A DNA stretch of 64,000 nt, taken from contig JADJRL010000003.1 of assembly GCA_016712225.1 (NCBI GenBank), positions 4,787,501 to 4,851,500 of the forward strand, read 5' to 3'. The notes beneath the pieces were generated by a model. That model was not told the DNA's origin, made no database searches, and saw only the letters and a list, made by a program, of their open reading frames with translations. This stretch comes from Candidatus Defluviibacterium haderslevense (lineage in GTDB: Bacteria > Bacteroidota > Bacteroidia > Chitinophagales > Saprospiraceae). A program made the translations under genes and the position numbers. Below are positions 1 through 8,719 of this stretch, in pieces (position 1 is the stretch's first letter; each line of letters opens with the position of its first letter).

Positions 1-886
1 CATTAGATTTATCGATACCCATTCCAAAGGCATTGGTACAAACCATTACTGGTGTTTTTCCATGCATCCAATCAGCCAGCTTCTTAGCCCTGACATTATG
101 ATCTAAACCAGCGTGATAAAAATCACTAACAATACCTTGTTGATTCAAAACCTGAGCTATTTCCACAGTTTGTTTGCGATTGCGAACATAGATTAATCCA
201 GTGCCCTTAGTCTTGTTTATAATTCTTTGAATCTGATTTAATTTATGTTCTTCGTATTTCACAACAAGACTCAAATGTTCTCTTTTAAAAGACATTTTAT
301 GGATGTCTGCATTTTTGAGTTGTAGTTTATCACAAATATCAAGCTGAACTTTGGAAGTTGCTGTTGCAGTTAAAGCTAAAACAGGTGCTGAGGTATTATT
401 TCTGATATCCTGTATTTTTAAATAAGAAGGCCTAAAGTCATATCCCCATTGTGATATGCAGTGGGCTTCATCTACGGCTATGAAACTGATTTTCATCCGA
501 TGCAACCGATCCTGAAAAAAAGCAGTCTGCAATCGTTCCGGAGAAACATAGAGTAATTTAAGATAACCATTAATTGCATTATCAATGATCCGTTCCATGT
601 CTCGCTTATGCTGACCTCCATAAATTAAATCTGCTTGAATATTCCGGTCTTTTAATTGCATGACCTGATCTTGCATCAATGCAATTAATGGCGAAATCAC
701 AAGACAAAAACCATCCAGCATCAATGCAGGAACCTGATAACAAAGGGATTTTCCGCCACCGGTAGGAATTAGAGCGAGTGCATCTTTTTTATTTAGAACG
801 GATTCAATAATATCTTTTTGAATATGTCTAAATTCATTGTGCCCCCAATATTTTCTTAAAATCTCTTCCGGTGAAATAATGTTCAT
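1..886 (-). CDS. recQ: RecQ-family ATP-dependent DNA helicase, N-terminal part (truncated by window edge)
   Basis: The frame opens at an ATG ending at 886 and stays open to position 1, so only about 295 N-terminal residues are present. Reading the minus strand I see the superfamily 2 helicase motifs in RecQ order: a Walker A (PTGGGKSLCYQ) near residue 50, a DEAH box (VDEAHC) followed by the RecQ aromatic-rich loop SQWGYDFRPSY, then LTATAT, and in the second RecA domain LIYVRNRKQT and the start of the TNAFGMGIDK motif. RecQ unwinds 3'-5' in recombination and replication repair. The RQC and HRDC regions would lie outside the window. The gene starts 9 bp after the stop of the barrel protein at 896-1753, so the two are probably co-transcribed. 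Confidence 0.93.
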   Translation of the reverse strand, partial: MNIISPEEILRKYWGHNEFRHIQKDIIESVLNKKDALALIPTGGGKSLCYQVPALMLDGFCLVISPLIALMQDQVMQLKDRNIQADLIYGGQHKRDMERIIDNAINGYLKLLYVSPERLQTAFFQDRLHRMKISFIAVDEAHCISQWGYDFRPSYLKIQDIRNNTSAPVLALTATATSKVQLDICDKLQLKNADIHKMSFKREHLSLVVKYEEHKLNQIQRIINKTKGTGLIYVRNRKQTVEIAQVLNQQGIVSDFYHAGLDHNVRAKKLADWMHGKTPVMVCTNAFGMGIDKSN

Positions 887-895
887 TTCGTAATT

Positions 896-1753
896 CTAAA
901 ACTTAGGACAATTAACTCCTCTTTTAGTAAAACGGATACCTTTACCTTTAAATTCTGCACCAAAATGATAATTAACAGCAATACCTAATGTTTGAAACCA
1001 ATCCCTATCCAATGGATTAGCTTTTTGACTTCCACCCGGTGCATTAATTTTATTTCCTAAGGCTGCGGCTATAGGACCATTATATTTAGTTAACAGGTCA
1101 ACATCTACATAGTCACCGGACACATCATCTAAATAATCTGTTTTCGTTTGACGGGTTAGATATTCCAATCCTACTGAAATATTAGAAGTCAAAAAATACC
1201 GAACCCCTAAGCCCATAGTAAGTGCCAGACTATTCAAATTATAAGGTGCTTTATAACCTGGTATTCCCTGACCTTCAGTACCCAGGGGCTGCAAGTCATA
1301 CCAGGTACCCAAATAATTTCCTTTTGGATTAAAATGAAAAAAACTTAATCCGCCTGTTAGGTAAACATTAAACCGTTTAGGGTCAGGATAGAAAAATCCC
1401 ATTAGATTAATCTGCCCTAAAAGGTCCAGATTATAGATAGTCGACATAAAATTCAAATTACGCCGTTGTTGCCAATCCTGGGTTGATATCTTATCATCAG
1501 CTGCAACAGCAAGCCGCATTCCTTGTAATTTAAAACTAATCATATTGCTAAAATCATATCGAAAGTGCAGACCAATGGCCAATTTAGTCTGCCGCAGGAC
1601 ATCTCTTGCTGTATAGGTCAAATCCCCGCTATAATTCGAACCACCCATAAGCAGGCCCAAATCTATAGACTGACTAAATGATTTGAATTGCGCAAGCATT
1701 AAAAATAACAAAATCACTGATTTCCACGTTAACATGTATTTACATTTAGCCAC
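896..1753 (-). CDS. DUF6089-type outer-membrane beta-barrel protein, PorG-like
   Basis: A 285-residue protein with a signal peptide (hydrophobic stretch ending in FSQ near residue 28) and alternating amphipathic strands typical of a small barrel. The mature N-terminus reads IDLGLLMGGSNYSGDL, the hallmark opening of the DUF6089 family, to which I believe the type IX secretion protein PorG belongs. T9SS cargo elsewhere in the window is compatible with that role, but the exact assignment is inference. Met-7 is an alternative start that would give a cleaner signal peptide. The gene lies immediately upstream of recQ on the same strand and is divergent from the subtilase gene at 1850. Confidence 0.7.
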   Translation of the reverse strand: MAKCKYMLTWKSVILLFLMLAQFKSFSQSIDLGLLMGGSNYSGDLTYTARDVLRQTKLAIGLHFRYDFSNMISFKLQGMRLAVAADDKISTQDWQQRRNLNFMSTIYNLDLLGQINLMGFFYPDPKRFNVYLTGGLSFFHFNPKGNYLGTWYDLQPLGTEGQGIPGYKAPYNLNSLALTMGLGVRYFLTSNISVGLEYLTRQTKTDYLDDVSGDYVDVDLLTKYNGPIAAALGNKINAPGGSQKANPLDRDWFQTLGIAVNYHFGAEFKGKGIRFTKRGVNCPKF

Positions 1754-1798
1754 TGATTATTTATATTAGTAATATGTAAAAGTATTCAAAGATGTGTT

Positions 1799-1806
1799 TA
1801 TTTTTG
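1799..1806 (+). promoter_or_regulatory. Possible -7 element for the subtilase gene
   Basis: TATTTTTG matches the Bacteroidota primary sigma -7 consensus TAnnTTTG and lies 43 bp before the ATG at 1850. No convincing -33 element was found. A second match on the opposite strand (1809-1816) could serve the divergent barrel gene. Short AT-rich motifs recur by chance in this sequence. Confidence 0.35.
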
Positions 1807-1849
1807 CACAAAATTAACTTACTTACTCATTTTTAACAATTTATCCATT

Positions 1850-3565
1850 ATGTTTTTTTATAATCAATATTCAAAATCAGTAAAAATCTACACTTTATTG
1901 GCCTTATTGGTCAGTTTCCTATCAAGTGTTTCAGCTCAGGATGCGGTTCCAAAGAATTGGTTTCATCTGGACAAGTCCAAAGATGGATTTAATGGAGTAA
2001 GCTCAGATAGAACTTATAAAGAACTCCTCAAAGGCAGAAAGAGTAAAACAGTAGTCGTAGCCATCTTAGATTCAGGAGTAGATGCAGACCATGAAGATTT
2101 AAAATCGGTTATGTGGACGAATCCAAAAGAGATTCCTAATAATGGAAAGGACGATGATTCCAATGGATACATTGATGATATACATGGATGGAATTTTATA
2201 GGTGGTGCTAATGGCAATGTTGATCACGACACCTATGAAACGACTCGATTATACGGCAAAATGAAATATAAATATGAAACTGCCGATAGAGACAAATTGA
2301 CTTCCAAACAAAAAAAGGAATATGATTTATTTTTAAAACTTCGTGATGAAGTAGAAGGAAGAAGAAAATCAGCAGAGGCCAATCTAGCTGGAATTAATGC
2401 TTCAGAAAAACAAGTAATGGATGCTGTCAATAAAGTCATTGAACAATTAGGAACTAAAGAAGTCAATGAATTGAATCTGGATGCTATAGATGAAGGAGAT
2501 TCTAAAAGCTTATCTCTTGGGATCACCATTGCTAAAAATTTACTTGAGAACGATCCAGGCATCAAATCAGGAGACGATTTAAAAAAGAGTATTGCTAAAG
2601 AATTCAAAGAAGGGAAAGAACATTTTTCAAATGAATTGAATTATGCATTCAATCCAGATTTTGATTCCAGAAAAATAGTTGGAGATCATTATGACGATGT
2701 CAATGAACGGATTTATGGCAACAATGATGTAAAGGGACCCGATGCAAGACATGGCACGCACGTAGCAGGACTTGTTGGTGCAGTGCGCAATAATAATATT
2801 GGTATGAATGGTATTGCAGATAATGTCAGAATCATGTCCGTTCGTTGCGTACCTGATGGTGACGAAAGAGATAAAGACATTGCTAATGCCATACGTTATG
2901 CAGTTGATAATGGCGCCAGCATCATTAATATGAGTTTTGGAAAAGGTTATTCTCCAAACAAAGACAAAATAGATGAAGCTGTAAAATACGCTGCAGAACA
3001 TGATGTTTTATTGGTTCATGCTGCAGGAAACAGTGCAGGAAATAATGACAAGATCACCAACTATCCCAATAGAAAATTTGCCAAGAAATCTTTATTTGGA
3101 AAAAAGAAAGCATCAAACTGGATAGAAATTGGCGCTCTTGCACCTAACGAATCTCCTAATCTAATTGCCACTTTTTCTAATTATGGAAAAAAAGAAGTAG
3201 ACTTGTTTTCTCCTGGTGTATTAATATATTCTACAGTTCCGGACAACCAATATGAAAACCTTCAAGGCACATCCATGGCTAGCCCTATCGCAGCAGGTGT
3301 AGCTGCAATGATGCGGTCTTATTTTCCAACTTTGACTGCAAAACAAATTAAAGATATTATTCGCAAATCCACTGTTAAAACCAATGATTTAGTATTGACT
3401 CCTGGTACTAATAAAGATGCACAGTTGAAAGAAATCAGTTCAACCGGTGGAATCATAAATGCTTATAATGCCGTCCTTTTGGCTTCAAAAACAAAAGGCA
3501 AGAAAAAAGTAAAAAATTGGGTTGAAGAGGGAGCGATTATACCTGATCAATTTGTTAAACCATAG
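1850..3565 (+). CDS. Secreted subtilisin-like serine protease (family S8)
   Basis: 571 residues with an N-terminal signal peptide (hydrophobic segment, then SVSAQDAV near residue 30). The S8 triad is visible: Asp in ILDSGVD near residue 74, His in RHGTHVAG near 301 and Ser in GTSMASP near 475, with the oxyanion Asn in HAAGNSAG. The spacing from Asp to His is about 225 residues, against a few tens in classical subtilisins. The extra segment (roughly 130-270) is Lys/Glu-rich and probably helical. No T9SS C-terminal domain is evident, so it is probably periplasmic or lipid-free secreted. It is followed by a strong terminator at 3604-3643, so it is likely monocistronic. Confidence 0.92.
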   Translation: MFFYNQYSKSVKIYTLLALLVSFLSSVSAQDAVPKNWFHLDKSKDGFNGVSSDRTYKELLKGRKSKTVVVAILDSGVDADHEDLKSVMWTNPKEIPNNGKDDDSNGYIDDIHGWNFIGGANGNVDHDTYETTRLYGKMKYKYETADRDKLTSKQKKEYDLFLKLRDEVEGRRKSAEANLAGINASEKQVMDAVNKVIEQLGTKEVNELNLDAIDEGDSKSLSLGITIAKNLLENDPGIKSGDDLKKSIAKEFKEGKEHFSNELNYAFNPDFDSRKIVGDHYDDVNERIYGNNDVKGPDARHGTHVAGLVGAVRNNNIGMNGIADNVRIMSVRCVPDGDERDKDIANAIRYAVDNGASIINMSFGKGYSPNKDKIDEAVKYAAEHDVLLVHAAGNSAGNNDKITNYPNRKFAKKSLFGKKKASNWIEIGALAPNESPNLIATFSNYGKKEVDLFSPGVLIYSTVPDNQYENLQGTSMASPIAAGVAAMMRSYFPTLTAKQIKDIIRKSTVKTNDLVLTPGTNKDAQLKEISSTGGIINAYNAVLLASKTKGKKKVKNWVEEGAIIPDQFVKP

Positions 3566-3603
3566 ATGGTTTTTCAAAAAATATAAAGTCAAAAATATAT
3601 TTC

Positions 3604-3643
3604 GAGGTTCATTAAATGATTGATTTAATGAACCTCTTTTTTT
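3604..3643 (+). terminator. Rho-independent terminator after the subtilase gene
   Basis: A perfect 14-bp stem (GAGGTTCATTAAAT at 3604-3617 with its complement at 3623-3636) and a 5-base loop, followed by a run of seven T, 38 bp after the stop codon. Confidence 0.88.
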
Positions 3644-3670
3644 ACCAATATTTTGATGGCGATTTAGTAT

Positions 3671-4288
3671 AGAACCCACCTAAATCCTCCCTTGGAAAGG
3701 GAGGACTTTTTATGCAGTACTTGGGTGAGAAGAACCCACCTAAATCCTCCCTTGGAAAGGGAGGACTTTTATGCAGTACTAGAGTGATTAGAACCCACCT
3801 AAATCCTCCATCTCTACGAGCTGGACAGGCCTCCATCTCTTTGAGCTGGACAAGCTCCAACTTTTCAAGTTGGACGAGCTTGGAAAGGGAGGGCTTTTAT
3901 GCAGTACTTGGGGTGAGAAGAACCCACCTAAATCCTCCCTTGGAAAGGGAGGACTTTTATGCAGTACTAGAGTGATTAGAACCCACCTAAATCCTCCATC
4001 TCTACGAGCTGGACAGGCCTCCATCTCTTTGAGCTGGACAAGCTCCAACTTTTCAAGTTGGACGAGCTTGGAAAGGGAGGACTTTTATGCAGTACTTAGT
4101 GTGATAAGAACCCACCTAAATCCTCCCTTGGAAAGGGAGGACTTCTATGCAGTACTTGGGTGAGAAGAACCCACCTAAATCCTCCATCTCTACGAGCAGG
4201 ACAGGCCTCCATCTCTTTGAGCTGGACAAGCTCCAACTTTTCATGTTGGACTAGCTTGGAAAGGGAGGATTTTTATTCAGTATTTGGT
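3671..4288. repeat. Nested palindromic repeat array, 188-bp higher-order unit
   Basis: Seven units begin with AGAACCCACCTAAATCCTCC at about 3671, 3731, 3790, 3919, 3978, 4107 and 4166. Four are short (about 59 bp) and contain the palindrome CCTCCCTTGGAAAGGGAGG. Three are long (about 129 bp) because a 69-bp segment is inserted into the same palindrome after TCCTCC. Short-long pairs repeat with an exact 188-bp period at 3731, 3919 and 4107. The insert contains GAGCTGGAC twice and its own inverted repeat (CAAGCTCCAACTT against AAGTTGGACGAGCTTG). All open frames here (for example 3642-3860, 3712-3975, 3788-4048, 3870-4163) are the repeat read through and are not genes. Most copies are almost identical, which points to recent duplication; the last long copy has small changes. 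Confidence 0.93.
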
Positions 4289-4357
4289 AATTTATTATTT
4301 AAAAATGGATCTAAGGATTAGTAGTAGATATAAGTATAAATTTAAAATTCCATCCAT

Positions 4358-4385
4358 AAAAAAAGCCCCGAAAAACATTCGAGGC
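4358..4385 (-). terminator. Rho-independent terminator for the purL-thioredoxin unit
   Basis: On the minus strand a 7-bp stem GCCTCGA/TCGGGGC (one G-U pair) is followed by seven T. It lies 31 bp after the stop of the thioredoxin-like gene. Confidence 0.8.
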
Positions 4386-4415
4386 TTTCTTTTATACAAT
4401 CAGAATTAAATTCTG

Positions 4416-5516
4416 TTATAATATTTTTTTGACTTCTTCTTCTAGATTATCTCTTGGATCTATGGCGGCAATCTTTCCATCACGGCCTACTAAAAATGTT
4501 TTAGGAATAGCTCTTACCCCATATACAGCTGCAGGATCACTTTCCCATTTTTTCAAGTCGCTCACATGTGTATCCCATACCAAACCATCTTTTTCAATGG
4601 CTGCAATCCAAGCGGTCTTTGCATTGTCTGTATATTCTTTGATTTGGGCTTCGCTGCTTAATTGTGCCTTAGTTCGACTATCAACACCATCTAAAGAAAC
4701 ACTGTAAACAGTAAATCCTTTGTCTTTATATTGATTATAAACATCAACCACATGGGGATTGGCTCTTCGGCATGGTCCACACCAACTTGCCCAGAAATCA
4801 ATTAATACCACTTTCCCTTTCAGGTCCGATAATTTATAGGCCTTGCCTTTAGGAGAAGTCAGGTTAATATCAGGTGCATCCATCCCTACTTGTATGGATT
4901 CCTGAGCTCTTTGTTGATTAACTGTCTGTTCTGTTTGTAGAATAAATGCTTCATAAGACTTAGCAAATTCTGACTCCGGATATTTAGCTTTAAGATTAGC
5001 AGATATTGGCTTATGTTTAGCAATAAATTCACCTCTAAAGCCCAATAATTGAACAGCTAACAATGCAGCTGATAAAGGGTTTTTTGCGTTATCAATAATT
5101 TTTTGAGCTTCATCAACTGTAAGTTGTTTTGATTTTACGGTTTTAAGCGCATTCAAAACCTCTTCAGCAACCGGAGCGCCCTTAATCTCATAAGTTCCAG
5201 ATGCTAAACCTGCAAGTGTTCCGGAAATATCAACCTTTTTTTCAGTTCCATCCAGTACAAATACAGCCATTTGTTGACCCAATTTAATTCGATACAATCC
5301 TGGTTTGATTGGTTCTTTTGGTGCAAAAGTAAATTTACCCGCAACCATTTTTTGTTCATCAATTAATACCGTAGAATTATCCAGACCAATTCTGTCTAGA
5401 GTCACGCTTAAATCTCCACCATCGGAAAAGTTACCTTTAATTTGAAAACCATTAGTGCATGCACTTAGGAATGCAACACTCATTAACAATAATAAAAAAT
5501 TAATAATATATCTCAT
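4416..5516 (-). CDS. TlpA-like thiol-disulfide oxidoreductase lipoprotein with DUF4369-type N-terminal domain
   Basis: 366 residues. The N-terminus ends in a lipobox (AFLSAC, Cys near 20), so this is an envelope lipoprotein. Residues about 25-120 look like the DUF4369 beta-sandwich common in Bacteroidota (FQIKGNFSDGGDLSVTLDR). Residues about 210-366 are a thioredoxin fold with the redox motif WASWCGPC near 245, preceded by GKVVLIDF and followed by a cis-Pro region (RAIPKTFLV). Such proteins reduce or exchange disulfides in periplasmic proteins. The substrate cannot be read from sequence. The start lies 12 bp after the purL stop, so it is probably the distal gene of a purL transcript that ends at the terminator at 4358-4385. 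Confidence 0.88.
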   Translation of the reverse strand: MRYIINFLLLLMSVAFLSACTNGFQIKGNFSDGGDLSVTLDRIGLDNSTVLIDEQKMVAGKFTFAPKEPIKPGLYRIKLGQQMAVFVLDGTEKKVDISGTLAGLASGTYEIKGAPVAEEVLNALKTVKSKQLTVDEAQKIIDNAKNPLSAALLAVQLLGFRGEFIAKHKPISANLKAKYPESEFAKSYEAFILQTEQTVNQQRAQESIQVGMDAPDINLTSPKGKAYKLSDLKGKVVLIDFWASWCGPCRRANPHVVDVYNQYKDKGFTVYSVSLDGVDSRTKAQLSSEAQIKEYTDNAKTAWIAAIEKDGLVWDTHVSDLKKWESDPAAVYGVRAIPKTFLVGRDGKIAAIDPRDNLEEEVKKIL

Positions 5517-5528
5517 TTTTAAAAAATT

Positions 5529-7751
5529 TTATTCTTCCATTTTAGTTCCTATGGCATTCATGTAATGCTCTGAATAATAGGATAAATCTCCAAAAGATGT
5601 TCCATTGATGACTAAATCTGAACCTTCTACTCGGCCCAGGTGATGGCAGTCAACCTTTTGATTTGCTACAAACGTTTCAAATGCATTTTTGTTCTCAAGT
5701 GGTATGGTAATAATAGCCCTTCCCTGAGATTCACCAAAAAGAAAAAGGTCATTTCTTATTGAAGATATGGTATTAATATTAAACCCTAGTTGAGAGGCCA
5801 TTGCCGATTCCGTAAGAGATACAAAAACACCTCCTTCAGAAACATCATGAGCTGATGCGACCCATTGGTTAACAATACAAGCTCTGATAGTATTATGTAA
5901 TCTGCATTCTTCTTCCAGATTAAAATAAGGCGCAGGACAATAAGCTACACCATGAATAATATTCACATATTCACTATAACCGATGTGATTATTTTGATGC
6001 CCCAATAAATATATCAAATGCCCTTCTTGTTTAAATTCTAAAGTCGTCATTAAGGATGCATCATCCAAAATGCCCAGCATACCAATAGTAGGAGTCGGAT
6101 AAACAGGTTCTGTCTTACCGTGTGATTGGGTCTGATTATAGAAACTTACATTTCCTCCAGTAACTGGAGTATCAAATTTCAAACAAGCTTCCCCCATACC
6201 CTTTAAGGCATGCACAAATTGCCAATACACTTCAGGGTTATATGGATTACCAAAATTCAAACAATTGGTAATAGCTACGGGCGTACCTCCGGAACATGTT
6301 ATATTTCGGGCACATTCTGCTACCGCAATCATCCCACCTTCATATGGATCCAAATAAACATAAGCTGAATTACAATCCGTCGTGACAGCCAGCGCTTTTT
6401 TGGTTCCTTTAACCCGAACAATAGCAGCATCTGAAGAAGAAACGGAAGTCATGGTTCCAGTCCGAACCATTTTATCATATTGGGTATAAATCCAGGATTT
6501 AGAAGCAATATTGGGTGATGCTATTAATTTCTTGGCTACAGCAACTAAGTCCACGGGCTCTTGTATATCAACAGGCGCAAAGGCTTCAATTTTTGAAAAG
6601 TATAATGGCCTGTGAAACTCTCTTTCATAAACTGGAGCTCCACCACCCAGAACTAATGAATGTGCCGGAACCTTAGCTACTAATTCATCACCTACAAAAT
6701 ACTCAATATTCCCAGTGTCTGTGACTTCACCAATCTGTACACATTCTAAGTCCCATTTTTCAAATACCTCTAACAATTGTGCTTCACCACCCTTCTTACA
6801 AACAATGAGCATTCGCTCTTGCGATTCTGACAATAAAATTTCAAATGCTTGCATATTGGCTTGCCTTGTTGGCACTTTGTCTAACCAAATAACCATTCCG
6901 GTCCCGGATTTAGCAGACATTTCAGAAGTAGAGCAAGTAATTCCTGCTGCTCCCATATCTTGCATGCCTACAACCTGGCCAGTAGCGATGGCTTCTAAAC
7001 TTGCCTCAAGCAATAGTTTCTCCTGGAATGGATCTCCAACTTGCACAGCAGGGAGATCTTGAGACGAATTCGCTGTAAGATCTGCAGAGGCAAACGTAGC
7101 GCCATGAATACCATCTTTACCCGTTGCCGAACCTACAATAAACACTGGATTACCAGGTCCATCAGCACAGGCTGAAATGGTTTTTCCCTGTTCAACGATA
7201 CCAACTGACATAGCATTTACTAAAATATTCTGATTGTAACAATCATTGAAGTAAACTTCACCGCCTACTGTAGGAACTCCGAACGAATTGCCATAATTTC
7301 CAATGCCTTTGACTACACCTCGCATTAAATGTTTGGTATGTGCTAATTCCAGATTTCCAAATCTTAATGAATTCAATGCTGCTATAGGTCTTGCACCCAT
7401 AGTGAATATATCACGATGTATACCGCCCACCCCAGTGGCAGCTCCTTGGTAAGGCTCAATGGCAGACGGGTGGTTGTGGGATTCGATTTTGAATGCACAA
7501 GCAAGACCATCACCTATATCAACTAAACCAGCATTCTCCTCCCCTGCTTCCACCAATAATCGACTACCTTTTCTTGGTAATTGCTTTAAATATTTGATTG
7601 AATTTTTATAAGAGCAATGTTCTGACCACATTACAGAATAAATACTTAGCTCTGTAAAATTCGGTTTACGTCCAAGGACATCACAAATTTTATCATATTC
7701 CTCAGGTGACAAACCTAATTTTTGAGCTGTTTCTAGTCCTGGTAGTTGCAT
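5529..7751 (-). CDS. purL: Phosphoribosylformylglycinamidine synthase, small-type PurL subunit
   Basis: 740 residues, the length of the small PurL that needs separate PurQ and PurS partners (neither is in the window). It converts FGAR to FGAM in de novo purine synthesis in the cytoplasm. Visible motifs are the catalytic region MWSEHCSYKNS near residue 45, SHNHPSAIEPYQGAATGVGG near 95, DMGAAGITCSTSEM near 265, and the second AIRS-like half with DCNSAYVYLDPYEGG and SAHDVSEGGVFVSL. The duplicated AIRS N/C domain layout is complete. The long N-terminal extension and glutaminase domain of the large PurL are absent. Confidence 0.96.
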   Translation of the reverse strand: MQLPGLETAQKLGLSPEEYDKICDVLGRKPNFTELSIYSVMWSEHCSYKNSIKYLKQLPRKGSRLLVEAGEENAGLVDIGDGLACAFKIESHNHPSAIEPYQGAATGVGGIHRDIFTMGARPIAALNSLRFGNLELAHTKHLMRGVVKGIGNYGNSFGVPTVGGEVYFNDCYNQNILVNAMSVGIVEQGKTISACADGPGNPVFIVGSATGKDGIHGATFASADLTANSSQDLPAVQVGDPFQEKLLLEASLEAIATGQVVGMQDMGAAGITCSTSEMSAKSGTGMVIWLDKVPTRQANMQAFEILLSESQERMLIVCKKGGEAQLLEVFEKWDLECVQIGEVTDTGNIEYFVGDELVAKVPAHSLVLGGGAPVYEREFHRPLYFSKIEAFAPVDIQEPVDLVAVAKKLIASPNIASKSWIYTQYDKMVRTGTMTSVSSSDAAIVRVKGTKKALAVTTDCNSAYVYLDPYEGGMIAVAECARNITCSGGTPVAITNCLNFGNPYNPEVYWQFVHALKGMGEACLKFDTPVTGGNVSFYNQTQSHGKTEPVYPTPTIGMLGILDDASLMTTLEFKQEGHLIYLLGHQNNHIGYSEYVNIIHGVAYCPAPYFNLEEECRLHNTIRACIVNQWVASAHDVSEGGVFVSLTESAMASQLGFNINTISSIRNDLFLFGESQGRAIITIPLENKNAFETFVANQKVDCHHLGRVEGSDLVINGTSFGDLSYYSEHYMNAIGTKMEE

Positions 7752-7776
7752 CGGTTCAAGTTTCAGTTATGAGGCG

Positions 7777-7784
7777 CAAAGTTA
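7777..7784 (-). promoter_or_regulatory. Possible -7 element upstream of purL
   Basis: On the minus strand TAACTTTG fits TAnnTTTG and lies about 25 bp before the purL ATG at 7751. No -33 box was recognised. Confidence 0.35.
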
Positions 7785-7832
7785 GGATTTATTTCTGATT
7801 TTAAGATAGTGTCTGTGATTAAGCTGTAGAAA

Positions 7833-7940
7833 GGTAATCGGAATGAAAGGTAATCGGGTTGAATGGTAATCGGGTTGAATGGTAATCGGGTTGAATGGTA
7901 ATCGGGTTGAATGGTAACCAGGTTGAATGGTAACGATGTT
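7833..7940. repeat. 16-bp tandem repeat, seven copies
   Basis: GGTAATCGGGTTGAAT repeats head to tail with starts at 7833, 7849, 7865, 7881, 7897, 7913 and 7929. The inner copies are identical and the outer ones diverge (GGTAATCGGAATGAAA at one end, GGTAACCAGG and GGTAACGATG at the other). It lies in the 331-bp gap between the divergent purL and methyltransferase genes. The period is not a multiple of three and no reading frame uses it. Confidence 0.93.
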
Positions 7941-8082
7941 ATAAATATTTACCTTTTAAAAATAATATTGTTTGTATTAAATTGCTTAATTAAAATAACT
8001 AAATCGGGTCACTAAATCATTGAGCTTAAAACAAAACAATACTTTGAATTGTTTTCGCAAAAATTAATCAATTAATCATATC

Positions 8083-8679
8083 GTGTTATTCAAACAATTA
8101 AAAGATAATAAAAATATACTAGATACAGATTTTAACACGATATATCCAAGTCCATTGGATGATTTGGCCGGATTACATTTTTCGCCCATAACTGTTATTC
8201 AGGATGCTATAGAATTCTTAGTTCAACAAGAAGGAACTCGAGTACTCGACATAGGATCCGGAGCAGGAAAATTTTGTATGGTTGGTGCAAGTTGTTCAAC
8301 AGGTGTTTTTACAGGAGTCGAACAGCATGAACATTTGCATTTGATTTCGAAAAAAATGAGTAAGTATTATCAGATCAAGGACGTACACTTCATACATCAA
8401 AACATCAACACCATTAATTTTTCAGATTATGATGCTTTTTACTTTTTTAATTCATTTTATGAAAACTTAGACATATCCGATTCACTTATATCTAATATGG
8501 AAATCAATCGCGATTTGTATCATGAATATTCAGCTTACGTTTATAACCAATTACAAAACATGCCAATTGGCACTCGCTTGGTCAGTTATTTCAGTTACAA
8601 TCTTGAAATACCCAATAATTATTTGTTACAAAGTTCAAGCCATGAAGGCAAACTTAAAAAGTGGATCAAAACAACATAA
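8083..8679 (+). CDS. Class I SAM-dependent methyltransferase-like protein
   Basis: 198 residues. Motif I of class I methyltransferases is clear (TRVLDIGSGAGKFCM near residues 51-65) and is followed by an acidic motif II (FTGVEQHE) and FSDYDAFYFFNSFYENL at the motif IV position. The start is a GTG; no in-frame ATG lies close upstream, and the frame does not extend usefully. The substrate is unknown. It is shorter than many family members but the fold core is present. It is divergent from purL and 40 bp upstream of a lipoprotein gene that may share its transcript. Confidence 0.7.
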   Translation: MLFKQLKDNKNILDTDFNTIYPSPLDDLAGLHFSPITVIQDAIEFLVQQEGTRVLDIGSGAGKFCMVGASCSTGVFTGVEQHEHLHLISKKMSKYYQIKDVHFIHQNINTINFSDYDAFYFFNSFYENLDISDSLISNMEINRDLYHEYSAYVYNQLQNMPIGTRLVSYFSYNLEIPNNYLLQSSSHEGKLKKWIKTT

Positions 8680-8719
8680 TCCTGTCACTTAAAATCAAGA
8701 TGAAATAAAGAAAATAGTT

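Noticed and set aside
3642..4163. Several open frames of 72 to 97 codons on both strands
   Set aside because: They are the nested repeat units read in different frames. The same peptide recurs in different copies and there are no ribosome binding sites or homologues.
7833..7940. Possible CRISPR array
   Set aside because: Repeats are directly adjacent with a 16-bp period and no spacers, and no cas gene is nearby.
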